64,000 nt of DNA. Source: Poecilobothrus nobilitatus (Eukaryota > Arthropoda > Insecta > Diptera > Dolichopodidae). Positions 10,550-21,400 of this stretch are shown piece by piece; position 1 is the stretch's first letter; each line of letters opens with the position of its first letter. The notes below the pieces were generated by a model. It was not told where the DNA came from, did no database searches, and worked only from the letters and a program-made list of their open reading frames with translations. The DNA is taken from the NCBI GenBank assembly GCA_947095535.1, contig OX352772.1:313048018-313112017 (forward strand), given 5' to 3'. Both the position numbers and the translations under genes were made by a program.

Positions 10550-12140
10550 TAAATGATGCATATAAAAATGTGAGAAAATTGCTGTTGATATCTTAACCTG
10601 ACTTAACTAGTAAGATTATTAATATAAATTATTTACTTTATAATATCGTAAAATTTATATATAAAAATCGTAAATTTTTTATCTAGATAATATTATATTT
10701 AAAGCAAAATGTCTATATTTGTTTGTCACTTATAAATTTCTAAACTGTACATCAGATTACAATTAAATTTTCCTGGAGTATTTCTATGAAACTAGAAAAA
10801 CCCTATACTATTGGGGAGCGAACGAATGGGGTACCTATAGAAATAATTCGAATAATTTTAGATCGGTTGAAAGTTTTAATGTCTTACATAGCTGTCTACA
10901 GACAGCAGTAAGTTTGAAATAATTTCGCGTATGTTGAGAAAGATTAAATCAAAGTCTGAGCTCTTTATTACTAACGTTAACAAATTAACATTGAGTACCA
11001 AACTTTATGCTAGCATATTTAACTGTCTTAGTTTGGTATGATTAATCTCGCATTGCAATTTAACATTGCATATTAAATAATGTACGTCACATTGCATTAA
11101 GGTTTAGTTTTTTTAGAATTATAGTGTAGATTAGGTAATGTATTATTTTTACATATTCAACATTAATAAGTATAGTAACCAACCAACAGTAGTAATAATT
11201 TCTAATAATTAATATTATTTACTAACATACTTATCTTTATAAATGATGATTTTTCAGTTAAGTGAAAAAATTCACTAAATGTATATTGTATAAAATATCA
11301 ACTGTAAACTGTGAAGTCAACTGTATTAAAATTTTAACGAGATTAAATTATTTTCGCATATATCAAATATCACAACTATCCTTGCTTATATTCATATACA
11401 CAATATTTCCTCTACTTTTATAACTCAAATAGTGATTTCGTAATCGAAAACATTCGAAGTTTCATAATCTTAAAGACAAGTTTCTTACGATTACTATACT
11501 TAACTTGCAGCCGTGTATGTGAGAATAAAAGAATGTTATTTGAAAATTTAACTATTGTAAAATGTTTTTTGAGCACACGATAATGTTTCATGTATTAAAA
11601 ATCTTATATTGTACAAAATTGGCAATAGCTTAAGGTGTATATCTAATATTTAAAGTTTAGAGATAATAGATACTAATATTGGGAATGCTTTAAACGTATT
11701 TTTAACGCTTTTAGAATTTTCTTTTAATTTGGTTTTAAAAAATCATTATTAAATGAAAGTACCTACTCAGTTAAAAATTCAATACTCATTCATGACTCAG
11801 CTGTACCATATTTTAATTAGTAAAAAGTAAAAAAAAAATTGCTACACATGAATTGTATAACTAAGTAAAAATTTATGTTAAACAAATAGGTGTTTTGTTT
11901 TATATTGTTTCTTTAAAAAAAAAAAAAAAGTGAAGGGAAGGGAGGTAAAATTTTTTAATTGTTCTGAAACATGTGCAATGCAACAATGTGTAATTTTTAT
12001 CAAATTACTTTGAATTACAAATACATTGAGATAAACTTCTTTTTTGAATTAACTCACTTTTTTTATACATACATCTTTTATGAAAATTTAAATTTTAAGT
12101 TATTTGTATAGTTATTCAAAAGTTTACTTTCAACTAAAAT
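10550..12140. other. AT-rich stretch with a possible transposon remnant
   Basis: 10,715-10,960 is less AT-rich and contains TTGTTTGTCACTTATAAATT, GTACATCAGATTAC and TTTTCCTGGAGTATTTC. This wording is reminiscent of transposon 3' non-coding regions, but I cannot name a family. The rest is unremarkable. Confidence 0.3.
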
Positions 12141-12805
12141 CATGAAAAACAAGGTAGAGTGAAGAGTAGACTGTGTCAATTCAACAATACCTCTAACATA
12201 ATATACATATTATATGCTGTTTTCATAAAACTTGATAGTTTTTTGTTTGTATTCCATTTCTCTGCCCCATAAATGTGAACAGGAAATTACACAGCCTTTT
12301 CTTTTCAGGCGTGGTTGTATAAATGTCGTAAGGAGGAATAACTCTTACGATGGAATTCGAACCCACACTCCCTCGGTGTTTAAAGCGTATTTTATACCTC
12401 TTACCCACTAGGCCACCGAGACCCCACTTGATAATTTTTTATAAAAAAAATTGTCATGAAACTTAATAATCCATTCTCAGGTTCCAAATGTCTAGTCCCA
12501 AGCTTCCAACTCCCAAGATATCCAAGCTATCTGAACCTGCTGCTCTAGTACAACCAAATTTTACAGAAATTGTTGGCACGCAACTCGACATCTTTGTACC
12601 AAATTTCAGATTCCCTAGCTTCAATAAACACTGAGTTATTTTCATTTAAAGAAAGAAGTTGTATCGTAGCTATACTTGAACCCACCGGCCGAAATAGCTA
12701 ATACCTAATGTGGTAAAAATTTTAGAATTCTAACTTCTTTCTGATCCGATCCATAAGTTTAACAAACTCAATGGCAAATTTATTGTTGGTTAAACATCAT
12801 ATCTA
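12125..12805 (-). mobile_element. Degenerate INE-1/HINE-type element interrupted by a SINE
   Basis: AAAACAAGGTAGAGTGAAG at 12,128 looks like the inverted 3' terminus (CTACCTTGTTTT) of the HINE group. ATTCTAACTTCTTTCTGATC at 12,727, followed by CGATCCATAAGTTT, matches the GGATCGGATCAG block of the INE-1-like family inverted. Between them lies the SINE at 12,238-12,425 and a moderately GC-rich segment whose GTACCAAATTTCAGATTC resembles the core block. Joining these pieces into one element is an inference. Confidence 0.45.
12238..12425 (-). mobile_element. tRNA-derived SINE, copy 1
   Basis: Read on the minus strand: GGGGTCTCGGTGGCCTAGTG (A box TGGCCTAGTGGG), then GGGTTCGAATTCC (B box), then the family body with GTCGTAAGAG / CTTACGAC and CACGCCTGAAAAG, and an A-rich tail. 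The T arm is slightly shortened. No clear target duplication. Confidence 0.85.
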
Positions 12806-13218
12806 AATGAATAAAAAGTAACACTTAACGAAACTACAAATCATTGGAACGAGAAAAGCAAAACATTTTTATATTATTATACAAGACTTACTGTAATTAT
12901 GTTACCAATGATAGAGGAATACCATTGGTAACATAAAAAATATAAAAAATACATATAATATTGTTTGTCTATATGTATGCTCTAAGGTCAATTTCTATGA
13001 TGTTTCAACTTACTAATGATTGAAAAACCATAACAAAAATTTCTCATATGCTAGATCTTTTAATTTTGAATATAGTTTCTTAATTTTTTAAATTAATTAA
13101 AGCGTCTTGTAAAATGTTTCTCTTTTAATAAATTTTAACTTTTATCCCTTGTATTCCTATAAAGAATATAGCCCATCCACTACGCTGCTTAATATTCATA
13201 TAGAACTAAGTTTCAGTT

Positions 13219-13647
13219 ACCGAAAATCTATTGAAGCTATCCTGCCGGAATATAGCCAGAACAATAGGTGTGTTCACGGAAAACTGGCCAATTGGTGAAC
13301 ATGCGGCCAGACTAGGTATTCCATTCAATTCATGTCGCAGCTGTGGTGAACAGAATGAGAAAGAATGCATCACACACTTCACCTGTACGTGCCCAGCGCT
13401 GGTTAGGGCCAGAAGAGCAACTCTGGGTAGCCATCAACTCAATGATTTTAGTGATCTAGGGATTAAGCAACCTACAGAAATGGTAAGGTTTCTGAACGCA
13501 ACGAAATGGATCTAAAATAAAACCTAATATACCCCTATTATAAGACTTGTGGTCACGGAAGTGGTAGCAAAACGGTGCTAACGCGCTAATTGGGGTCACT
13601 GCTATGAGCGGCGGTGGCCAGCCACCTACACCAACCAACCAACCAAA
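13219..13647 (+). mobile_element. 5'-truncated non-LTR retrotransposon (LINE) 3' end
   Basis: The insert contains a C-terminal polyprotein fragment and a short 3' UTR that ends in a CCAA tetranucleotide tail (about four repeats) instead of poly(A). It is flanked by the direct repeat TTTCAGTT (13,211-13,218 and 13,648-13,655). Its GC content is far above its surroundings. The target is a fragment of the MITE-like repeat also seen at 6,661-7,431, so it is a nested insertion. Confidence 0.8.
13231..13515 (+). pseudogene. LINE ORF2 C-terminal fragment (RNase H end and zinc-knuckle-like tail)
   Basis: 94 codons are open to a TAA-type stop. The motif IGEHAARLGIP is followed by CRSC, then HFTCTCPAL, that is C-x2-C...H-x4-C, typical of the cysteine/histidine tail after the RNase H or thumb region of insect Jockey/I/R1-group LINEs. 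It ends with a TEMVRFLNATKWI-type terminus. The 5' part, including reverse transcriptase, is absent and no true start codon is needed. The exact clade is not resolved. Confidence 0.75.
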
Positions 13648-14054
13648 TTTCAGTTTCTTAAATCATTATTTCCAGTAAGTCATTAATTACTCGATCGTAG
13701 CTATATTGTGTACAAGATTATGAAACATAAATGTTGTGGGTACAATGAAATATTATTTCAAACATTCTTTTTTTTTTTCAAAATCTTCTCGTTTTTTCAA
13801 AATCTATTTTTGGAATCTCAAATAGATAGAAAAGAGAACAGAAAAGAATTGAAAATAATAATGTTGACACCTTAAATCCCAGCTAAACAAATTGTTGTTG
13901 CATTGATTTTATAATCAACTCTAAAACCCCTAAACTTCTAAGTCCAACCTAAACAAATTATCAAAATCCTGAATTTATAACCAACCTCTAAGTTTTTTTT
14001 TGATTATTAAAGAAAAGTGAGACAAAAAGAGGAATTTTCCAAATAGAGATTAAT

Positions 14055-14235
14055 TTTTTTTTTTAATGTATTTTTCTGCCACATAAAAAATTACACAGTG
14101 TTTGCTTTTCAGGCGTGGTTGTAAATGTCGTAAGGGGAAATAACTCTTACGACATGTGTGGAATTCGAACCCACATTCCCTCGGTATTTACAGAGTATTT
14201 TATACGTTCTTACAAACTACGCCACCGAGGCCCCT
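14055..14235 (-). mobile_element. tRNA-derived SINE, copy 2, with 13 bp target duplication
   Basis: It lies between two copies of AATAGAGATTAAT (14,042-14,054 and 14,236-14,248). On the minus strand it begins GGGGCCTCGGTGGCGTAGTT, includes GGGTTCGAATTCC, the GTCGTAAG-containing body and an A tail (T run at 14,055-14,064). Confidence 0.92.
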
Positions 14236-15264
14236 AATAGAGATTAATAAAAGTGAAATTTCTTTAAGCTCCAAAATATTACATATTATCTTCGTCATTT
14301 ATTAGCTTACACAACAATTATATTTATTTATTTACGATATTGTCTGATATTATTACGATAAAAGCTATTATGATCTTTTGCATATGACGTGACCGGAATT
14401 TGAACCAATTTTAATCTTATTAAAAAAAAATTTTTATATTTCCATAATATATCAAAATATGTTAGGTAGGTCTAAAATCTATCAATTTAAAAAACATAAA
14501 TTATTCATTTTCTTATTACACGATTGATGTTTATAATAATAATTATAATAGTTAATATAATAAATATTTTATTATTCAAGTTTACGAAATTTTTGCAAAA
14601 TAATAAAAAATATCTCCCTATATAATATAAACAAAAACAAAAAAAAAAAAAAACAAAAACAAAAAGAAGAAAGAGGAAGGAAATTCAAAATCCGCCTTTA
14701 TTTAACTTCTTATTCATTTTAAATCTACACATTTTACTTAATATCATAAGAAATATGAAAAAAAAATAATAATAATAATCAGTCAGAAATTGATTGTATT
14801 TCTTTTTTTTTCTTAAAGTAATGAATATTTTATTAATTTTATTTATTTATTTATTTATTATTAATGGTTTTCTCTCTTTTTCTTTTTTTTTTTTTTAAAC
14901 TTCAATAGATCATACCTCTAAGAAATCATGCTAATTTATTTGTTCAAAAATATCATCATGATTTAAAATGTAAGCAAAGAAAAAAAAAAGTAAATAAGAA
15001 ATCTGATATTAACAATATATTTTGTTTCTTATTTTATTTCATTTTCGATTTAAATTGATAGTAGATTCGATTTATTCGTTTATAATTTCTAACAATATTA
15101 TTAAAATGTCGTTGACTATCAGTACTGATTTACTGAAAAGTATTTTGCATTATTTCAACTTAAACCTAAATCTAAAGTTCAATAATTAATATACAATTTT
15201 TACTCCATAGTACAATAGTACAATAGTACTAAAGTTCCAATAACGTATTTTTTGGTCAAAAAAA
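14236..15264. other. AT-rich stretch, no gene seen
   Basis: A/T runs and short (A)n-rich patches such as 14,637-14,660. 14,385-14,410 inverted reads TTGGTTCAAATTCCGG, resembling a tRNA T arm, perhaps another SINE trace. Confidence 0.4.
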
Positions 15265-15271
15265 GGCATGT

Positions 15272-15449
15272 GGGGCCTCGGTGGCCTAGTGGGTAAGAGC
15301 GTATAAAATATGCTGTAAACACCGAGGGAGTGTAGGTTCGAATCCCACACACGTCGTAAGAGTTATTCCCCCTTACGACATGTACAGCCACGCCTGAACA
15401 GGAAAGGCTGTGTAATTTTCTGTTTACATTTATGTGGCAGAGAAATACA

Positions 15450-15478
<29 letters not shown>
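15272..15478 (+). mobile_element. tRNA-derived SINE, copy 3, best-preserved
   Basis: It begins GGGGCCTCGGTGGCCTAGTG with A box TGGCCTAGTGGG, has B box GGTTCGAATCC in a T-arm-like stem, then a body with GTCGTAAG / CTTACGAC and CACGCC...AGGAAAGGCTGTG. It ends in about 26 A residues. GGCATGT flanks both sides (15,265-15,271; 15,479-15,485), extended by A runs. The long pure A tail and intact boxes suggest a young copy. Confidence 0.95.
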
Positions 15479-15483
<5 letters not shown>

Positions 15484-15485
15484 GT

Positions 15486-17050
15486 AATTTATTAAAAGGC
15501 ATTAATATAAAGGAATTATGCTTGTTGAAAGAAAAAAGGAAACTCGTTCCTGTTTAGCGTCTTTCGATGATTCCCATCTATCCTCGTAAAAACAAAATAT
15601 TGCTACATTTCGCTACCACAAACTTTTAAAATAATTTAACTTGTAATCGTTCATCTGTAACTGTAAACTCGAATTACAATCATTTAGTCAGTTTATTAAA
15701 GTAAAGGTTTACAAAACACCACTAGGATTGTATATAACATCTTAAGTTCAGTATTGATTGATATCGCATGCTTCATTTATTAAGTAAAGATTAACATTGT
15801 CGATACCGTACTTTTTTTTATAAAAGTATTTTTAAAAAATTTTACAAATAAGATACATGAAAAGCACAAAATGTTCGATATTTGCTTCACAACGTCTCGT
15901 TTCACTTAAAAATTTTCTTCAATGTTTTTTTTTTTTTTTTTTTTGTCAGAAATTAAAGTTTTGTAACATTAAAAAAAAATAAACTAACAGATTCAACATC
16001 AAAAACTAAACTTAATCCAAGTGATTATCCAATATCTGCAAAAAAAAAAAAAAAACAAAAAAAAAAAAAGTATTAAATAAAAAATGAATTTAAAATTTTA
16101 AATGAAATTGAGCTGAAATTGATGTTTTATTACAAATAATTATTGAATGATGATTGATTTATTTAGGTGAGCAATAAAATATTTTTTTATTTCTTGTTCG
16201 GAATTACAGGTGAATATTCATTTTCACTTTTTTTATTTTAGATTTTTTTTTGGTTTTTTTTCTTTAATTTTATCTTTTACACATTTTAAATAAATAAATT
16301 AATAATTCATATATATATTTTGGTTTTGATTTGACGGAAAATAACTAAAAATAAACTATTTATGAAAATAAAAATAAAAAAAAAAATCGTGGGAAATTGA
16401 AGAACTGAATATAATAATTTTTAAGGTCAAATATTATACATTTGTAATTAAAAAATACATAATTCATTATTTTCTTTTATTATTATATTTTTTTTTTGTA
16501 CTTTTTTTTTTTATTTTTTTTTTTGTAAATTTCAAAAATTTCAAAAGTTTTACCGACGAATTGATTCTGATTGCGTGATAACTATGATAAATTTTCTATT
16601 AAAATCGTTAAAAAATAAAAATTATTTTATTTATTAGTGCAAAGTTTTCATTTTCTTTTTATTAAGTTATTAACATAATATATATGAAATTAAAATTATA
16701 ATTATTTATTTATATTCAATTTGATTGCAATAAATTCATATGCATATACATATATATATACATATCCATACATATATTCAGTAATTTATAATTAGATTTT
16801 AATCTGATTTTCTTTTAAAATTTAGTTCAAAATGATTTATAATTAATTCGAAATTGAAGTTTTAATTGAGTTTTTTTTTTTTTTTTTAAATATTATTTTA
16901 TTTATACATAGTAGAAATTTTTAATTAAAATTATTTCAAAAAAAAAAAAAAAAAATTCTGAAAAAAAATGAATATATGTATATAATATTATCTTTTAATT
17001 TATTTCTAGCGCCAATCAAAATAAAACTGAACTGAACTGATTTTTTCTGC
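15486..17050. other. AT-rich stretch dominated by homopolymers
   Basis: It holds T runs (15,925-15,943; 16,870-16,887), A runs (16,041-16,070; 16,939-16,955) and a TACATATA-type microsatellite at 16,740-16,775. No coding or element signal. Confidence 0.5.
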
Positions 17051-17051
17051 T

Positions 17052-18345
17052 TTTTTTAGCACATTTTTAAAAAAATGTTGAAAAAATGTGCTTAATAGTT
17101 TCACTCTATCCGTCCGTCCGTCTGTCTGTCTGTCCGTCTGTTTACAAAACTTCTACAACGTTAAAGATAGTAAAAAAAAAATTTTAACCATGGATATAGG
17201 TCTCATAAAAAAATTAATTTTGTGGAACAACTTTTTCATATAGCCCCATCCATTACAGAGCTACAGCCACTCAAACTTTGAAAAAGCCCTATTTTTAAAT
17301 CCGTATATCTTATGTTCTGATTAACATTTTTTCAATCTGACATGTATTTGTTTTAACTTTCTAAATTAATATCAAATTTATATATTTTTTTTAAATTTAG
17401 TATTTAAATTTACCGTTATGTGAAAACTAAATTTTGCATGATTTTTCTACCGTCATCATTCTGGAATGCTTTTAGATAGGGACTTGAAATTTTGTGGTCA
17501 GAAGGAACTTTAAAAATTAGTATAGATTTGCTCAGAAAATTTTTTTTGGACCACCCCCTGTTTATGAGCTATTATATTAGGGCTCAAAAATTGAAAATTT
17601 CCTATGTTTAAACACCTGTAACTTAAGCACCTGTACACATTCTACTTCAGTAAGATATAAAAATTAAAGCTCCAGTAATATATTTTTACGTGTGTTAACG
17701 GTTTCTTTTAGTTGTATATAGGGTTCCAGACTTACAGTCCTTCAAAATTGCAAAAAAGCCTCATTTTTAGATATATATATATCTCAGGCTCTGCGTAATA
17801 GTTTTACAAGCTGAAACCGTTGGAAAAAATTTTGTTATCTCTGTAAAACAATATCAAAATTATGCAATATTTTGAAATTTACTATTTAAATTTACCGTTA
17901 TGTAAAAACTACATTTTGCTTTTTTTCTTTTTTCATAACTCCAGCATACCTTTAAATAGGAACCTGAAATTTTGAGGCAAGAAAGAACTTTTTGAAGATT
18001 AGTACAAGTTTCCTTGGAAATTTTTTTTGTACCACCCCCTGTTTAGAAGCTATTAGGGCTCAAAAATTGAAAATGCCTACACCTGTAACTTAAGCACATG
18101 TACAAATTTTTCTTCAGTAAGACATAAAAATTAAAGCTCCTGTAATATATTTCTGCGTGTGTTAACGGCTTTTAGTTATATAGGGTTCCGGATTTACAGC
18201 TCCTCAAAATTGCAAAAAATTCCTATTTTCACATTTTTTTTATATGAAATTTTTATATTTTGATGCAAGTCACAATTCTACACAGTTTGCATTGCCTTTT
18301 GGAAATGTGCGCTTCTAAAAACAGTTGGTTTATATTCTACCTTGT
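17052..18345 (+). mobile_element. AGCACATTTCC-type HINE with two internal units
   Basis: 5' TTTTTTAGCACATTTTT, (GTCC/GTCT)n at 17,109-17,140, then AAACTTCTACAACGTTAAAG and two copies of the internal unit. The landmark CTTCAGTAAGA lies at 17,644 and 18,112, period 468. Then GGAAATGTGCGCTTCTAAAA, a short palindrome (ACAGTTGGTTT) and the end ATTCTACCTTGTTTTTT. It is the same family as 8,290-10,549 in the opposite orientation, with about 20-30% divergence by eye. Confidence 0.85.
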
Positions 18346-18942
18346 TTTTTTAATAATACCTAACCAAAGTATCTATAATAATATATTTTTAATGAGTTTA
18401 TTCATTTTAAAGAAAATATTGTTAAAAAGTGTATACAATTCTAACGTTGTGTATAATAATTTAATAGATACAATTCAGTTTGATTTAGGAATGAACTGAA
18501 AATTTACATAAAGAAATATAAAAAATTACATAAAGAAATATAAAAAATTATCCTTTTTATGATAAAAATTTTCTTTTCAAGAATTTTTTTCGAAAAAATT
18601 ATAGTTTTAATAATTTATTTTGAAACACAAATATATACATAAATATGTATACTATACATACAATACAACAATACAAAATTCATTCGATGCAGTATGCATA
18701 CACATCATACATAAAATAAAAATAAAGCAAATTTTGTCACCAACTTAATCTAATAAAAGCTTTCAGGTAAGTAGGAAGCTTTTCATACGATTGAAACCAT
18801 TTATACCTATGTTAATTAGTCTATGGTATTATATAAGAAGTCATTTAAACAAATATGGTGTCTTCTATCTAAAACCAAAAAATTTTTGTCACAAAATTTA
18901 ATCTTAAAATTTTTGGTACCTACCTAAGTTTTTATGAACTAC

Positions 18943-19020
18943 ATATATACAAGTCACATACATGAGTGTAAAAGTGACATCTACATATATACAAGTCAGT
19001 CATATATGAGTGTAAAATAG
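18943..19020. repeat. Short tandem duplication (two units of about 41 bp)
   Basis: ACATATATACAAGTCA...CATGAGTGTAAAA is present at 18,943 and again at 18,983 with small changes. Confidence 0.6.
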
Positions 19021-19244
19021 GAATAAAAAGATGTATATGAAAAATTAAGACGGTGGTTAGACATCAATGTTTCTTATAATTATTCTTTACACTTTTGTAA
19101 AATGACGAGCGTCTAATTTTTTTTTAGAAACGTTTAAAAAATAAAATGAAAAACTCAGAGAAATTTAATTTTTGAAGCGTTTAAACAGTAGATTGAAAAA
19201 ATTAGAATTATCACTTTTTCCAAGCGTTTACATTTGAACATTTT

Positions 19245-20214
19245 TATACCCGTACGATAGGATCGGGTATAATAAAATTACTCCTCCGTTTGTAACACCT
19301 CGAAATAAACGAGCTAGATATATCTTCAAAAGTATGGATCGGATCAGAAAAAAATTCTAAGTCGATTGAGCCATGTCCGTCCGTCCGTCCGTCCGTCCGT
19401 CAGCACGCTAACTCAAAAACTAAGAAAGCTAGAATCTTGAAATTTACACAAAATATTCTGGGAGTAATTTGTAGGTTCCCTATTTTTTTTGGTTGAGTTT
19501 GGACCAAATATAGGGTTACTTTATAATTGACGAAAGTGTTACTTGATTTTTTCAAATTTTCTAACAAATTTCTTCAACAAATTTTTTGCATTTTGTTTTA
19601 CTCGATAATTTGAAATTGTTGAGGATATAATGCGTAGTACAAAAAAAGTAAATAAATAAACAGCATAACGGTTGCTTGAAGAATTTTTATTTATATGATA
19701 TTGATATATATACATACTAATATAATATCATGTTTATTTACATATCGTATATGTCACTAGTGAATGAATGATAAGAGTATATATGTATATTATTTAGCGG
19801 CGTATTTACATACATATATGTATTTTATTGTACTTATAGAAATTATTCTGTCAATGGAATATTTAAATATAATATAATATAATATTTAAAATTATATTTA
19901 CTATTTTGTATTAAGTAAATTTAATATACATTTACTGCTTAGTATTAAATGGTACTATAGAATATTTGAAAAAGTTTTGCATTGATAATCGTTATGTGGA
20001 AGGTTAGAATCTGCTTTTGAAGAATGTAAATACAAACATATAGTTTGAATATATGTACAACCCATAGTACTAGAAATTATAAAATTCACCCAAATTATTT
20101 TAAAATACTAAAATATTAAAAAAATAATATTGTAAGCAGAGTGACAGGCCGTGAACATACTAACGGTTCGTACGGGTATCTAAGAGTTGACAAAGGCAAC
20201 TGTATTCTTCCTCG
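19245..20214 (+). mobile_element. Full-length INE-1/DINE-1-like element
   Basis: 5' TATACCCGTACGATAGGATC followed by GGGTATA; then AAGTATGGATCGGATCAG, AGTCGATTGAGCCATGTCCG, (GTCC)7 at 19,374-19,401, ACTAAGAAAGCTAGAATCTT; an AT-rich middle; then the inverted subterminal repeat GTACGGGTAT, a small hairpin AGTTG-ACAAAGG-CAACT and the end TATTCTTCCTCGTTTTTTT. These blocks correspond one by one to Drosophila INE-1 (as I recall its consensus), a Helentron-associated non-autonomous rolling-circle element. It carries no coding frame. Confidence 0.88.
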
Positions 20215-20639
20215 TTTTTTTAAATTTTAACTATAATATGTAGGTATCTCTTGATTTTTGTGGCTTACCATAATAAAAAAGATTTTACTTTCAACTTTAC
20301 TATTCATTTAAAAAGAATAGTTCAGAACTTTAGAAAAGTTTTAAAGTTTCACCATATTTAAAACAGTTAAAAATATCAAAAAACATGTATAGAAGAAATG
20401 TCAAAAAAAATGGATCAAAAGTGAAAATAAAATAGAAATATTTCTATTTTTATGTTTCAAAAAAAGTAAACAAACAGGGATGAAAAGGTTACGCTTTGAG
20501 TGTAAAATAGGAATAAAAAGATGACGTCTAACCGCTAACTAAAATTTATGTATTTTATAAAATATTTTTTTTTAATCACAATTTTTTTACACAATTATAA
20601 AGTAAAAAGCTTCCAAAACCAACAAAGTCAGGACCTTTA

Positions 20640-21400
20640 AATTTGATACAATGGTGTTTTTTCTTTATTTTTTTAAACTTTGGAAGGATTTGGACCATAG
20701 GTTCGGATTTTGAAAGCTTCCGAATGGGCCCCATAGCAAATGAGCATATTTCCAAAACTATTTAAGATAAAACCTTTAGATTTGATACAATGGTATTGTT
20801 TCATATTTTCTTTATATTTCTGAACATTGACAGGATTTGGACCATGGATTCGGATTTTGGAAGCTTCTGAACGAGTCGCAGAGCAAAGGAGTATGTCTCC
20901 AAAACCAATAAAAATAGAACCTTTATTTTTGATACAAGGGTGTTCTGTTATTTTTTTTTTCTTTAAAATTAAAAAATGACATTTGAGAAGATTTGAACCA
21001 TGGGTTCGGGTTTTGGAAACTTTCGAACGTGCATAAGAGGAAACGAGCATATATACAAGACCAACAAAGGTAGGAGTTTTAAATTTAGTACACGGGTGTT
21101 TTCTTTATGTCTCTGAAATTTGAGATGATTGGAGTGGCGGTTCGGGTAGCTGAGACACGCCTCCCAAAGCCTAACAAGCATATCTTCGGAATCAATAAAG
21201 ATAGAAATTTTGTACAAGGATGCCAAATCATGCCACTTTTACTTACCAGAAATACGAGTTGAATAAGAAAAGAAAGGGAAGCAGTTCAAGCAGCTGCTAA
21301 AAAACTTAAGGATTTTTAATTTAATTGCAATTATTCAGACGTAGGGTATTAATAAGTCAATTGCATCGACTTACTGTTATATTTACTTATTTTTTCTTAT
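20640..21400. repeat. Tandem array of about 150 bp units with unique 3' flank, copy A
   Basis: The block AGGATTTGGACCATGGGTTC then GGATTTTGGAAGCTTCCGAA then GAGCATATCTCCAAAACCAA then TTTGATACAAGGGTGTT recurs with starts near 20,686, 20,833, 20,989 and 21,124. It is followed by GTTGAATAAGAAAAGAAAGG and TATTAATAAGTCAATTGCAT, which also follow the second copy at 42.5 kb. Because 147 and 156 are multiples of three, a 125-codon minus frame stays open through the repeats; it has no known domain and I treat it as a by-product. Confidence 0.8.

Larger units (their letters stand above)
13160..13745. repeat. Split copy of the ATAGATGGCG MITE-like repeat
   Basis: 13,160-13,218 (CATCCACTA, TATTCATAT, ACTAAGTTTCAG) and 13,648-13,745 (AATCATT, GTAGCTAT, ACAAGATTATGA) match in order the right part of the element at 6,661-7,431. 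The LINE inserted between them. Similarity is moderate. Confidence 0.5.

Noticed and set aside
12223..12408. 61-codon minus frame (GSVGSNSIV...)
   Set aside because: Translation of a SINE head, not a gene.
14385..14410. tRNA T-arm-like GGTTCAAATTCCGG on the minus strand
   Set aside because: No A box or family body around it; too short to call an element.
15272..15350. Functional tRNA gene
   Set aside because: A and B boxes are present, but there is no acceptor pairing or anticodon arm, and the unit recurs with a body, poly(A) tail and target duplications, so it is a SINE.
15200..15502. 100-codon minus frame
   Set aside because: Antisense reading of the SINE at 15,272-15,478, including its poly(A) tail as poly-Phe.
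20673..21226. 125- and 85-codon minus strand open frames
   Set aside because: They lie entirely in the 150 bp tandem array, overlap in different frames, and the second copy of the array does not keep the frame open.
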